Positions 28,618 through 36,869 of a DNA stretch of 64,000 nt are shown here, one piece after another. The stretch comes from an uncultured Bacteroidota bacterium (GTDB taxonomy: Bacteria; Bacteroidota; Bacteroidia; JADZBD01), in NCBI GenBank assembly GCA_937924855.1, contig CALEYQ010000074.1:12310-76309 (forward strand), written 5' to 3'. How positions within the stretch are numbered: the first letter of the stretch is position 1; every line of letters begins with the position of its first letter. A program made the position numbers and the translations under genes. The notes under the pieces were generated by a model. The model searched no databases. It saw only the letters and a list, made by a program, of their open reading frames with translations, and was not told the DNA's origin.

Positions 28618-29523
28618 TTAAAAATATCCTGCTTTTTTCCTGTCTTCCATTGCCGCTTCGCTGCGCTTGTCATCCATCCTTGTTCCTCGTTCGGTAACCC
28701 GTGTGGCGGCTACTTCCTGAATGATTTCCTCGAGCGATTTGGCTCCCGATTCCACCGCTCCGGTACAGGTCATGTCGCCAATGGTGCGAAACCGGACTAC
28801 CTTCTCAACCGGTTTTTCCGTGGGTTTTAAAGTCATGAAAGGATTGAAGGCATACCAGGCTCCGCTTCGTAAAAAGCACTGGCGGGTATGTGAAAAGTAC
28901 AAGGAAGGAATTTCAATTTTTTCTTTCAGGATGTATTGCCACACATCCATTTCTGTCCAGTTGCTGATCGGGAAAACCCGGAAATGCTCACCCACATTTT
29001 TCTTTCCGTTAAACAGGTTCCACAATTCAGGACGCTGGTTTTTAGGATCCCACTGTCCGAACTCATCCCGATGCGAGAAAAATCTTTCCTTGGCCCGTGC
29101 TTTTTCTTCATCGCGGCGGGCACCTCCGATGCAGCAATCGAAACGATGCTTTTCGATGGTTTCCAGGAGCGTAATGGTTTGAAGGGCATTCCGGCTCGCA
29201 TGAACTCCTTTTTCTTCTATGGCCGTTCCGGAATCAATGCTTTCCTGAACATGGCCCACCACCAGTTGAACCCCATATTTTTTCGCGAGGTCGTCGCGGA
29301 AATCGAGGGTTTCCCTGAAATTGTGTCCTGTATCAATATGCACAAGTGGGAAGGGAACACGGGCCGGAAAAAATGCCTTCCTTGCCAGGTGAAAGCAAAC
29401 GATGCTGTCTTTTCCACCGGAAAATAACAAAGCGGGTCTTTCGAACTGTGCGGCTACTTCCCTGAGTACATAAATCGATTCCGATTCCAACTCATCAAGG
29501 TGTTTAAAGCTGTGGGCCTTCAT
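28618..29523 (-). CDS. cysD: Sulfate adenylyltransferase subunit 2
   Basis: Catalytic subunit of ATP sulfurylase, which makes APS from ATP and sulfate together with CysN. 301 residues, the normal length. The PP-loop SGGKDSIVCFHLA lies near residue 35, and HIDTGHNFRETLDFRD, CCIGGARRDEEKARAKER and YFSHTRQCF are family blocks. It sits between cysC (3 bases) and cysN (12 bases) on one strand, as an evident operon. Confidence 0.96.
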   Translation of the reverse strand: MKAHSFKHLDELESESIYVLREVAAQFERPALLFSGGKDSIVCFHLARKAFFPARVPFPLVHIDTGHNFRETLDFRDDLAKKYGVQLVVGHVQESIDSGTAIEEKGVHASRNALQTITLLETIEKHRFDCCIGGARRDEEKARAKERFFSHRDEFGQWDPKNQRPELWNLFNGKKNVGEHFRVFPISNWTEMDVWQYILKEKIEIPSLYFSHTRQCFLRSGAWYAFNPFMTLKPTEKPVEKVVRFRTIGDMTCTGAVESGAKSLEEIIQEVAATRVTERGTRMDDKRSEAAMEDRKKAGYF

Positions 29524-29526
29524 GAT

Positions 29527-30120
29527 TTATTTATTAAATAGGTATACAACAAATTTTTTTAACTGTTCAAAGCATTCTTCCTCGCTCCGGCTTTCGGTGT
29601 CGAGGGTTAAATCGGGACGGGCAGGCTCCTCAAAGGCTGATTCCATTCCGGTAAAATTTTTCACTTCGCCGGCCGCCGCTTTGCGGTAAAGCCCTTTTAC
29701 ATCACGCTGCCGGCAGGTTTCAAATGAGGCTTTTACAAAAACTTCCCGGTAGTCGTCCGCACCAATAATATTTCTGGCCAATGACCTTATTTTTTCGGTG
29801 GGCGAAACAAAACCGGCCAGCACAACGAAACCCGCATGTAGAAAAAGTTTGGCGGTTTCCGCAGCGCGCCGGATGTTCTCCAGCCTTTCTTCATCGCTGA
29901 AGCCAAGGCCGGAACAAAGACCGGTGCGCAGGTTATCGCCATCCAGCACCACAACCTGAACATTTTTTTCGAACAGGTAGCGCTCCAGTTTCAGGGCCAG
30001 GGTGGTTTTTCCCGATCCGCTCAATCCGGTAAACCAGATTACCGCAGCGCGATGCCCGTTCCGGCGCTCTCTTTCAGCGCGGGAAATAATTTTGTCGGTT
30101 GGATATATGTTGTTTTGCAT
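29527..30120 (-). CDS. cysC: Adenylylsulfate (APS) kinase
   Basis: Phosphorylates APS to PAPS. 197 residues. The P-loop GLSGSGKTTLALKLE is near residue 32; VVLDGDNLRTGLCSGLGFSDEERLENIRR is the APS-binding region; FVSPTEKIRSLAR and FVKASFETCRQRDVKGLY follow. First gene of the cysC-D-N operon. The start lies 6 bases after the poly-U tract of an intrinsic terminator-like hairpin, the end of a cysteine-leader attenuator. No PAPS reductase (cysH) is nearby, so whether PAPS feeds reduction or sulfation is open. Confidence 0.95.
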   Translation of the reverse strand: MQNNIYPTDKIISRAERERRNGHRAAVIWFTGLSGSGKTTLALKLERYLFEKNVQVVVLDGDNLRTGLCSGLGFSDEERLENIRRAAETAKLFLHAGFVVLAGFVSPTEKIRSLARNIIGADDYREVFVKASFETCRQRDVKGLYRKAAAGEVKNFTGMESAFEEPARPDLTLDTESRSEEECFEQLKKFVVYLFNK

Positions 30121-30126
30121 GACAAT

Positions 30127-30159
30127 AAAAAAAGCCTTTCCGGAATATTACGAAAAGGC
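30127..30159 (-). terminator. Attenuator terminator hairpin upstream of cysC
   Basis: In the transcript (minus strand), GCCUUUUCG (30159-30151), a 7-base loop, and CCGGAAAGGC (30143-30134) form a stem of nine pairs including one G-U, followed directly by seven U (30133-30127). This is a canonical intrinsic terminator, ending 6 bases before the cysC start codon. Its 5' arm can instead pair with the antiterminator element at 30181-30190, which repeats the 3' arm exactly. Confidence 0.82.
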
Positions 30160-30180
30160 CTCTGGGTAAATATATTAAAC

Positions 30181-30190
30181 GCCTTTCCGG
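30181..30190 (-). promoter_or_regulatory. Antiterminator 5' arm of the cys attenuator
   Basis: CCGGAAAGGC in the transcript, a perfect 10-base copy of the terminator's 3' arm (30134-30143). It can pair with GCCUUUUCG (30151-30159) and so exclude the terminator. It begins only 2 bases after the leader-peptide stop codon, so a ribosome parked at that stop would cover it, while one stalled earlier at the Cys codons would leave it free. Confidence 0.75.
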
Positions 30191-30192
30191 TA

Positions 30193-30225
30193 CTAAAAGC
30201 AACACATTCCGCAACAGTTCATCAT
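30193..30225 (-). CDS. Cysteine-rich leader peptide of the cys operon
   Basis: Ten-codon reading frame MMNCCGMCCF followed by TAG, too short for normal gene finding. Four of ten residues are Cys, in two adjacent pairs. It starts about 40 bases after the predicted transcription start and ends directly before the antiterminator arm. By analogy with amino-acid leader peptides (trpL, hisL), ribosome speed at the Cys codons would report charged Cys-tRNA. No strong Shine-Dalgarno, which is usual in Bacteroidota. Function is inferred from composition and position. Confidence 0.75.
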   Translation of the reverse strand: MMNCCGMCCF

Positions 30226-30271
30226 GGCGGAGGGCTTACGAAATACGGAAAGACTTGTTTTGTTCACGGCA

Positions 30272-30302
30272 CAAAGGTAAATCTTTCCGGAATTTCAGCA
30301 AA
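30272..30302 (-). promoter_or_regulatory. Bacteroidota-type promoter for the cys leader and operon
   Basis: On the minus strand: TTTG (30302-30299), 19 bases, TACCTTTG (30279-30272), an exact match to the consensus. It predicts a start site near 30265, upstream of the leader peptide. It lies inside the region shared with the divergent deoC gene. Confidence 0.65.
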
Positions 30303-30322
30303 TTTTAAGGTAATTTTGAACC

Positions 30323-31153
30323 ATGGCCATGGCATCTTCTTATTCCTTTCCTCCGGAAAATGAATTAAAAGACCTTCTTTCAAGGGCTTCCGAAGCTGAA
30401 AAAAGGTTCCAACCTTCTTCTCCGGTAAACATTTTAAGCCTTATCGACCTCACCAGCCTCGAGGGAAAAGATAACCGTGCTCTTGTGGAGGCATTATGTA
30501 AAAAAGCCATCGCATACGGAGTTGCAGCGGTTTGCCTGTATCCGGAACTTATTGCCCCTGCCCGCGAAATACTGGGCGATGCACCCATCCGGCTTGCCAG
30601 TGTGGCAGGAGGTTTTCCGTCCGGACAAATTCCCCTGAACCTGCGTTTGAAGGAAGCCGAATATGCCCTTACCGCCGGAGCCGGAGAAATAGATATGGTA
30701 ATTTCCCGTGGAAAATTTCTGGAAGGAGATTTTAATGCGGTTTATGATGAAGTGTTCGCCATGAAATCACTTTGCGGTACCGTCACATTGAAAGTAATTC
30801 TTGAAACCGGAGAGCTGGAAAGCGACGAAAACATAATCAAAGCATCCTTTCTTGCCCTGGCCGGTGGAGCTGATTTTTTAAAAACATCTACCGGAAAAAT
30901 TTCCGTGGGAGCCACACCCCGTGCGGTGGCACTCATGGCTGCCTGTGCCCAATACCACGAAAATAATTCCGGAAAAAAAACCGGCATAAAACCCAGCGGA
31001 GGCATTTCGGATGAAAAAACTGCCCTTCATTACCTGGGTATTGTTGAAGCAATTTGCGGAGCTGCACACCTGAATCCGGAATATTTCCGATTTGGAGCCA
31101 GTCGCCTCGCCGATGTAATGGCAGGCAAAGAAACAGGATCAGGAGGGTATTGA
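30323..31153 (+). CDS. deoC: Deoxyribose-phosphate aldolase
   Basis: Class I aldolase that splits 2-deoxyribose-5-phosphate into glyceraldehyde-3-phosphate and acetaldehyde. 276 residues. The Schiff-base lysine is in FLKTSTGK near residue 187, and a second conserved lysine is in GIKPSGGI. KVILETGEL and GEIDMVISRGKFLEGDF are family blocks. TAATTTTG lies 5 bases before the ATG, so the transcript may be nearly leaderless. Divergent from the cys operon, ahead of cysQ by one base. Confidence 0.94.
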   Translation: MAMASSYSFPPENELKDLLSRASEAEKRFQPSSPVNILSLIDLTSLEGKDNRALVEALCKKAIAYGVAAVCLYPELIAPAREILGDAPIRLASVAGGFPSGQIPLNLRLKEAEYALTAGAGEIDMVISRGKFLEGDFNAVYDEVFAMKSLCGTVTLKVILETGELESDENIIKASFLALAGGADFLKTSTGKISVGATPRAVALMAACAQYHENNSGKKTGIKPSGGISDEKTALHYLGIVEAICGAAHLNPEYFRFGASRLADVMAGKETGSGGY

Positions 31154-31154
31154 T

Positions 31155-31961
31155 ATGAACCTGAAACCCGAAGAAATTTTTCCCCTGCTCGCCCTTACCT
31201 CAGTAAAGGCCGGATTGGAAATTCTGGCCATAAGAAAATCGGGTTTTTCAGTAGAAACAAAATCCGATTTCAGTCCGGTTACCCTGGCTGACCAAAAAGC
31301 GGGAAGCCTGATTGAAAAGGAACTAAAAGTTACGGGCATTCCCGTTTTAAGCGAGGAGGGAAAGAAAATTCCCTATGAAGTGCGTTCCCGGTGGGAAAAA
31401 TTCTGGCTCGTGGACCCCCTCGACGGAACCAAGGAATTCATACGGGGCGGAAATGATTTTACCGTAAATATTTCTCTCATTGAAAACGGAAATCCGGTAA
31501 TGGGCATCGTGTTTGTCCCCGAAACCGGACTCATGTATTATGCCGACCCCATTTCCGGTGCCTTGAAATTCAGGATTGGGAAAGAACAATACCAACAAGA
31601 TGTTTTTCCCTTTTCCCTGGCACAGGGAAAAAGGCTTCCCAACCGGCAGGCTTCAAGACCCTTTACCGTGGTTGCCAGCCGCAGCCACATGAATGAACCT
31701 ACCCGGGATTATATAGATGACCTCAAAAAACAACATCCTGATCTGGATTTGATTTCTGCAGGCAGCTCCCTGAAATTTTGCCTTGTGGCTGAGGGCAAAG
31801 CCGATCAGTATCCCCGGTTCGGACCCACCATGGAATGGGACACCGGGGCCGGGCATGCCATTGTTCTGGGTGCAGGAAAAAAAGTTATTGTGCCCGAAAC
31901 CGGAAGCCCCCTGAAGTACAACAAGGAAAATCTGCTGAACCCCGATTTCCTCGTTTGCTGA
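31155..31961 (+). CDS. cysQ: 3'(2'),5'-bisphosphate nucleotidase CysQ
   Basis: Inositol-monophosphatase fold enzyme that hydrolyses PAP (3'-phosphoadenosine 5'-phosphate), the by-product of PAPS use. 268 residues. Metal-binding motifs are LSEEGKKIPYEVR (Glu), WLVDPLDGTKEFI (DPxDGT) and EWDTGAGHAIV (WDxxAG). Its presence beside cysC-D-N, though on the opposite strand with deoC, fits PAP recycling in the same pathway. Cytoplasmic. Confidence 0.93.
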   Translation: MNLKPEEIFPLLALTSVKAGLEILAIRKSGFSVETKSDFSPVTLADQKAGSLIEKELKVTGIPVLSEEGKKIPYEVRSRWEKFWLVDPLDGTKEFIRGGNDFTVNISLIENGNPVMGIVFVPETGLMYYADPISGALKFRIGKEQYQQDVFPFSLAQGKRLPNRQASRPFTVVASRSHMNEPTRDYIDDLKKQHPDLDLISAGSSLKFCLVAEGKADQYPRFGPTMEWDTGAGHAIVLGAGKKVIVPETGSPLKYNKENLLNPDFLVC

Positions 31962-32006
31962 ATCCCCTTTTCAGGCATTCTTCGTATTATTGCATAAACC
32001 AAATGC

Positions 32007-33095
32007 ATGGGAAAAAGAGCATTAATTACGGGTATTACCGGACAGGATGGAGCCTACCTTGCTGAACTTCTGATTTCCAAAGGGTATGAAGTTCACGGCA
32101 TTAAAAGAAGGAGCTCTTTGTTTAATACCGCCAGAATAGATCACCTGTATCAGGATCTTCATGAAAAAGGAGTAAAGCTCTTTTTGCACTACGGCGACCT
32201 CACCGACAGTACCAATTTGATTCGCATTGTACAGGAAACACAACCCGACGAAATTTATAATCTGGCTGCTCAATCCCATGTTAAAGTTTCCTTTGAAACA
32301 CCCGAATATACCGCCAATGCCGATGCCCTTGGCACCCTGCGACTGCTGGAAGCCATCCGGATTCTGAAGCTGAAAGATAAAACCCGGTTTTATCAGGCAT
32401 CTACCTCGGAAATGTACGGACTGGTACAGGAAATTCCTCAGCGGGAAACAACACCCTTTTATCCCCGTTCCCCTTACGGGGTGGCAAAACTTTATGGTTA
32501 TTGGATTGCCAAAAATTACCGGGAAGCTTACGGATATTTTACCTGCAATGGAATTCTTTTCAACCACGAAAGTCCTGTTCGGGGGGAAACTTTTGTTACC
32601 CGGAAAATTACCCGTGCCGTGGCAAAAATTTATCACGGGCTTCAGAAAAAGCTTTTCCTCGGAAACCTCGATGCGGAGCGCGACTGGGGCCATGCCAAAG
32701 ATTTCGTGGAAGGCATGTATGCCATGATGCAACAGGAAAAGGGCGATGATTATGTGCTGGCCACCGGCGTAAAAATTACGGTGCGGGAGTTTGTTTCCCG
32801 TTCTTTCAAAGAGGCCGGAATTGATATTGAATGGCAGGGCAAAGGATCCGAGGAAAAAGGAATCAATAAAAAAACAGGCGAGGTGGTAGTTGAGATTGAC
32901 AAAGAATATTTCCGACCTTCCGAAGTAGATTGCCTCATCGGAGATGCTTCCAAAGCCCGTAAAATTTTAAAGTGGGAACCGAAATATACCGTGGATGATT
33001 TGATAAAAGAGATGGTAGCATCTGACCTCAAACTTTTTGAACGGGATAAATACCTTCTGGAAGGAGGACACGACATCCGTTTCGAAGCCGAATAA
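32007..33095 (+). CDS. gmd: GDP-mannose 4,6-dehydratase
   Basis: First step of GDP-L-fucose synthesis: GDP-mannose to GDP-4-keto-6-deoxymannose. 362 residues. Extended SDR with the cofactor motif [16 protein letters not shown], catalytic Thr/Ser-Glu in [10 protein letters not shown], and YxxxK in [26 protein letters not shown] is a family block. Followed by fcl after 6 bases, so both steps are co-expressed. Confidence 0.96.
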   Translation: MGKRALITGITGQDGAYLAELLISKGYEVHGIKRRSSLFNTARIDHLYQDLHEKGVKLFLHYGDLTDSTNLIRIVQETQPDEIYNLAAQSHVKVSFETPEYTANADALGTLRLLEAIRILKLKDKTRFYQASTSEMYGLVQEIPQRETTPFYPRSPYGVAKLYGYWIAKNYREAYGYFTCNGILFNHESPVRGETFVTRKITRAVAKIYHGLQKKLFLGNLDAERDWGHAKDFVEGMYAMMQQEKGDDYVLATGVKITVREFVSRSFKEAGIDIEWQGKGSEEKGINKKTGEVVVEIDKEYFRPSEVDCLIGDASKARKILKWEPKYTVDDLIKEMVASDLKLFERDKYLLEGGHDIRFEAE

Positions 33096-33101
33096 TCTGT
33101 T

Positions 33102-34031
33102 TTGGAAAAAAACGCTCGCATATTTATTGCCGGACATCGGGGAATGGTGGGTTCAGCCATTCACCGCCTGCTCGAAAAAAAAGGATTTTCCCAATTGGTC
33201 TTGCGAACCAGTAAAGAGCTGGATCTGAGAAATCAGAAAGTAACGGAGGAATTTTTCAATATTGAAAAACCCGAATATGTTTTTTTAGCCGCGGCAAAAG
33301 TAGGAGGCATTGTAGCCAACAATACCTATCGTGCAGATTTTATTTACGATAATATTGCCCTTCAAACCAATATTATCCATTCCGCCAAAATGGCCGGGGT
33401 TAAGAAATTACTTTTTTTAGGATCCTCCTGCATTTATCCCCGCCTGGCACCACAGCCCCTTAAAGAAGAATACCTGCTGACCGGTTTGCTCGAGCCCACC
33501 AACGAGCCTTATGCCATTGCCAAAATTGCAGGCATAAAAATGTGCGATGCGTACCGGCATCAGTACGGTTGTAATTTTATTTCGGCCATGCCTACCAACC
33601 TCTACGGCCCAAACGACAATTTTGATTTGGAAACTTCGCATGTATTACCGGCTCTTATCCGGAAAATTCATAGAGCAAAACTTGCCGGGGATAAAGAAGT
33701 GGTTATCTGGGGAACCGGCAAGCCCTTGCGGGAATTTTTGCATGTGGATGATCTGGCCGAAGCCTGTTTGTTTCTGATGCAGCACTGGAATGAACCCGGT
33801 CATATTAATGTAGGCAGCGGAAAAGAAATTTCCATTGCGGACCTGGCCCGTCTGACCGCGGGAGTGATAGGATATAATGGATCTTTTGTTTTCGATACCA
33901 CGAAACCCGATGGCACACCCAGAAAACTGATGGATGTTTCCCGGATAAACAAGCTGGGCTGGAAACATACCATTGAACTGGAACAAGGTATTGCCGGAGT
34001 GTATGAAAGTGTGAAAAAAAACCTGAGCTGA
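33102..34031 (+). CDS. fcl: GDP-L-fucose synthase
   Basis: Epimerase-reductase that converts GDP-4-keto-6-deoxymannose to GDP-L-fucose. 309 residues. Cofactor motif [13 protein letters not shown], catalytic Ser in [15 protein letters not shown], YxxxK in PYAIAKIAG, and the family block [12 protein letters not shown]. The start is TTG (TTG GAA AAA), since the next ATG is inside the nucleotide-binding motif. With gmd it supplies fucose for the glycan locus that follows. Confidence 0.95.
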   Translation: MEKNARIFIAGHRGMVGSAIHRLLEKKGFSQLVLRTSKELDLRNQKVTEEFFNIEKPEYVFLAAAKVGGIVANNTYRADFIYDNIALQTNIIHSAKMAGVKKLLFLGSSCIYPRLAPQPLKEEYLLTGLLEPTNEPYAIAKIAGIKMCDAYRHQYGCNFISAMPTNLYGPNDNFDLETSHVLPALIRKIHRAKLAGDKEVVIWGTGKPLREFLHVDDLAEACLFLMQHWNEPGHINVGSGKEISIADLARLTAGVIGYNGSFVFDTTKPDGTPRKLMDVSRINKLGWKHTIELEQGIAGVYESVKKNLS

Positions 34032-34034
34032 AAC

Positions 34035-35663
34035 ATGGCATCGGTACGCGGATTTATTGGGGGCTTCATCATTTTTGCAGGTGTTTTTTTTCCGGGAAAA
34101 CTTGGGGCTCAGTTTTTTTTAGAGCAGGGCCTTCGCCTCGAATACGAATCTTTTGCGGCCCGCGACACAACCAATCCCAATATCCCCACCGCCTTGTTCC
34201 CACAAAATCCGGGTTCCGACCATCCCGAATTTATCCGCTCCTGTTTCCGCACTGGAAAAGTGAATTTGAAAACCCGCAAATATGGTTTTTTCCGAAAGCT
34301 GCTGGATGAATCCCTGATAAAAGTTTCCGATTCGGCCAAGGGTTTTTCCCTGAGTGCCGACCCTTTGTTTCAGTTCGAATGGACCAACGATCAGAACAAG
34401 CCCGACACAAGCTATTTCAGGAATACCAGGGGTTACAGGATTCGCGGCTCGGGAAAAAAATTCGGATTCGAATCCTGGTTTCTGGAAAATCAGAGTGCTT
34501 TTCCCGATTATATCGACTCCATGGTAAGGGTAACGGGTGTGGTTCCGGGTTTGGGAAGGTGGAAAAAAGTAAAATTCAAACCCTACGATTTTGCCCTCGC
34601 CGGAGGAACTTTTTATTTCAGAGCCTGTCCCAATTTTGAAGTGTCGGCCGGACATGGGAAATTTTTTGTGGGCAATGGATACCGTTCCCTGTTTTTATCC
34701 GACAATGCCTTTAATTATCCCTTTTTAAAATTGCAGGGAAGCTATAAACGCTTTTCCCATACTCTGGTTCAGGCAGTTTTAATGAATCTGAATTCCGGTG
34801 GAACAAAAACACCTCCTTTCACGGAAAGACTGTTTCAGAAAAAGCCCTTTCAGTTCCAGTTGCTGGAATATACCATTCCCGGAAAAATTTCTCTGGGTTA
34901 TTTTCAAGGGCTTATCGGCGCTGCCAACGACAGCATGAATCATTTTCGGCCGGGAACTTCCTGGTTTTTCCCCATTCCCTTTGTGGCTCCCTTGATCAAC
35001 GGTTTTCATGGCAAAGAAAATACCGTGGCCGGATTTAATGTTTATGCACGGGTTTACAAAACCCTGGGTATTTACGGTCAGTGGGTGGTGGATGGTTTTC
35101 CCAAGGGAAGGGTAGGGGGATCATTACGTAACAAACAAGCCTGGCAGGCGGGGATCAATTACCTGAATGTGGCCGGTATCAATAACCTGCATCTTCGGGC
35201 CGAATACAACCGGGCGAGGCCCTACACTTACAGTCATGAATTACCGGCCCAGTCCTGGACGCATTATAACCAGGCCCTGGCACATCCCCTGGGTGGAAAT
35301 TTTGAGGAATGGTATTTTTCACTTTCTTACAGGGTTCACCGGTTCTCTGTTTCCCTTTCCTTGAATATGGCCCATCAGGGTAAGGACTCCCTCGGAAATC
35401 ATTTCGGTTCCAACCCCCTGCAATCCGATCTGAATGCATTTTACGGACCCGAATCAACCATCAATGAAATGTTTCAGGGCAGGGAAACCAATATCCTCAA
35501 CCAGCGCGCCATGGTTTCTTATCTGGTTAATCCCGCGTATAATTTTGTGCTGTTTGCCGGTGCCGGGGTTCGGGAATCCGGGCAGGCAGGAGTAAAACAG
35601 AAAACACCCCTGGTATTTTTCGGGCTCAAAACCGCCCTCTGGAATCAGTATCTCGACTTCTGA
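34035..35663 (+). CDS. Outer-membrane beta-barrel protein, Wzi/RemB-like (paralogue 1)
   Basis: Exported 542-residue protein with a signal peptide (ends GKLGAQ) and a strand-rich body ending in an aromatic strand (TALWNQYLDF). It shares blocks with the gene at 36866: GHGKFFVGNGYRSLFLSD against GRGKHFWGPGFRSLFLSD, YNRARPYTYSH against FNTVRPFTYAH, and HPLGGNFEEW against HPLGANFYEW. The pattern resembles capsule-assembly Wzi proteins and Flavobacterium RemB, but I cannot confirm either. It follows fcl by 3 bases, suggesting a role in surface polysaccharide attachment or export. Confidence 0.72.
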   Translation: MASVRGFIGGFIIFAGVFFPGKLGAQFFLEQGLRLEYESFAARDTTNPNIPTALFPQNPGSDHPEFIRSCFRTGKVNLKTRKYGFFRKLLDESLIKVSDSAKGFSLSADPLFQFEWTNDQNKPDTSYFRNTRGYRIRGSGKKFGFESWFLENQSAFPDYIDSMVRVTGVVPGLGRWKKVKFKPYDFALAGGTFYFRACPNFEVSAGHGKFFVGNGYRSLFLSDNAFNYPFLKLQGSYKRFSHTLVQAVLMNLNSGGTKTPPFTERLFQKKPFQFQLLEYTIPGKISLGYFQGLIGAANDSMNHFRPGTSWFFPIPFVAPLINGFHGKENTVAGFNVYARVYKTLGIYGQWVVDGFPKGRVGGSLRNKQAWQAGINYLNVAGINNLHLRAEYNRARPYTYSHELPAQSWTHYNQALAHPLGGNFEEWYFSLSYRVHRFSVSLSLNMAHQGKDSLGNHFGSNPLQSDLNAFYGPESTINEMFQGRETNILNQRAMVSYLVNPAYNFVLFAGAGVRESGQAGVKQKTPLVFFGLKTALWNQYLDF

Positions 35664-35673
35664 ACCGGCGGAA

Positions 35674-35704
35674 TTGCCTGAAAAACAGATTTTTTGTAAA
35701 TTTG
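35674..35704 (+). promoter_or_regulatory. Bacteroidota-type promoter before the WecA-like gene
   Basis: TTG (35674-35676), 20 bases, TAAATTTG (35697-35704). The TTG start codon follows 19 bases downstream. It suggests that the transferase and its downstream paralogue can be transcribed separately from gmd-fcl. Confidence 0.55.
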
Positions 35705-35723
35705 CAGGTAAAATTTTCCTCCC

Positions 35724-36869
35724 TTGGGATTCCTTGTAATAGCCTTTCTTACCGCCTTGTTTGTTTCGTTATTGTGCATACCTCCATTGATTAAGGTGGC
35801 CATTCTGAAGCGACTTTTCGATGAGCCCGGTGGGCGGAAACTTCATACCCGGATGATTCCTACCATTGGAGGTATTATCATTTTTGCAGCTACCCTCTTT
35901 AGTTTCGGCCTTTGGTTCCCAAGCGACGACCTTTTCCGCCTTACTCCGAACCTTGAAGTTTTTTCCCGCATTCAGCTTGAATCGGTAAGCCAGAAGGCAT
36001 TGCACAGCATCGATGATTTCAAATACATGCTGGCCACCATTCTCATTTTGTTTTTTGTAGGAGTTAAAGACGATATCATCGGAACGGCTCCCATCAAAAA
36101 ACTGGCAGCGCATATTCTGGTAGGTCTTATTCTGGTTTTGATGGCCGATGTGCGCATAACTTCAATGCACGGAATTTTCGGGGTTTATGCCCTGCCCCAG
36201 TGGGCATCTGTTTTTCTGTCGCTGTTTACCATAATTGTTATTATTAATGCCTTTAACCTGATTGATGGTGTTGACGGCCTGGCTGCCGGAGTTGGTTTTA
36301 TTGCCTCTATGGCTTTTGGAACCTGGTTCTATCTGGCCGGAGATATGGTACTTTCCATGCTCAGCTTTTCACTGGCAGGATCATTGCTTGGTTTTTTGGT
36401 CTTCAATTTCAATCCCGCCAAAATTTTTATGGGCGATTCCGGATCATTGGTAATTGGTCTTATCCTGGCCTTCCTGGCCATACGCCTCATTGAATTCAGC
36501 CCAGGCTCCATCAAAAGCTCATTGCTTCTGGATATTTCAAGACCCGTTTTTGCCATGAGTGTGCTGGTGTATCCTTTGGTTGATACCCTCCGGATTTTTA
36601 TTTTCCGGCTGGTGCGCGGTGTATCGCCCTTCTCGGCCGACCGGAATCACATCCATCATCAGATTCTGGATCTGGGTTTTTCCCATAAGCAAACGGTACT
36701 CCTTCTTTATGTAATGAACCTGTTCGTTATTGCCCTTGCCGTTTTGCTCCGGAATATGGATACCAGTTTATCGGTGATTGTTATAGGATCCATTGTTATT
36801 TTGCTCAGTCAGCTTCCCTTCCTCTTTAAGAAAATCAGGAACGGTATTAAAAAAGACATCATACTTTGA
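35724..36869 (+). CDS. WecA/MraY-family undecaprenyl-phosphate sugar-1-phosphate transferase
   Basis: Polytopic glycosyltransferase family 4 enzyme of 381 residues that starts glycan chains on a lipid carrier at the inner membrane. About ten hydrophobic helices. Cytoplasmic motifs: GGRKLHTRMIPTIGG, VKDDIIGTAP, NAFNLIDGVDGLAAG, FMGDSGSLVIG, and the His-rich DRNHIHHQIL. The last motif and the context point to WecA-like rather than MraY. TTG start (TTG GGA TTC). The sugar is probably a HexNAc, not provable here. The stop overlaps the next start. Confidence 0.9.
   Translation: MGFLVIAFLTALFVSLLCIPPLIKVAILKRLFDEPGGRKLHTRMIPTIGGIIIFAATLFSFGLWFPSDDLFRLTPNLEVFSRIQLESVSQKALHSIDDFKYMLATILILFFVGVKDDIIGTAPIKKLAAHILVGLILVLMADVRITSMHGIFGVYALPQWASVFLSLFTIIVIINAFNLIDGVDGLAAGVGFIASMAFGTWFYLAGDMVLSMLSFSLAGSLLGFLVFNFNPAKIFMGDSGSLVIGLILAFLAIRLIEFSPGSIKSSLLLDISRPVFAMSVLVYPLVDTLRIFIFRLVRGVSPFSADRNHIHHQILDLGFSHKQTVLLLYVMNLFVIALAVLLRNMDTSLSVIVIGSIVILLSQLPFLFKKIRNGIKKDIIL

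Noticed and set aside
30121..30322. SAM or other metabolite riboswitch upstream of cysC
   Set aside because: No conserved SAM-I or SAM-II core was seen; the Cys-rich mini-frame and two exclusive stems explain the region better.
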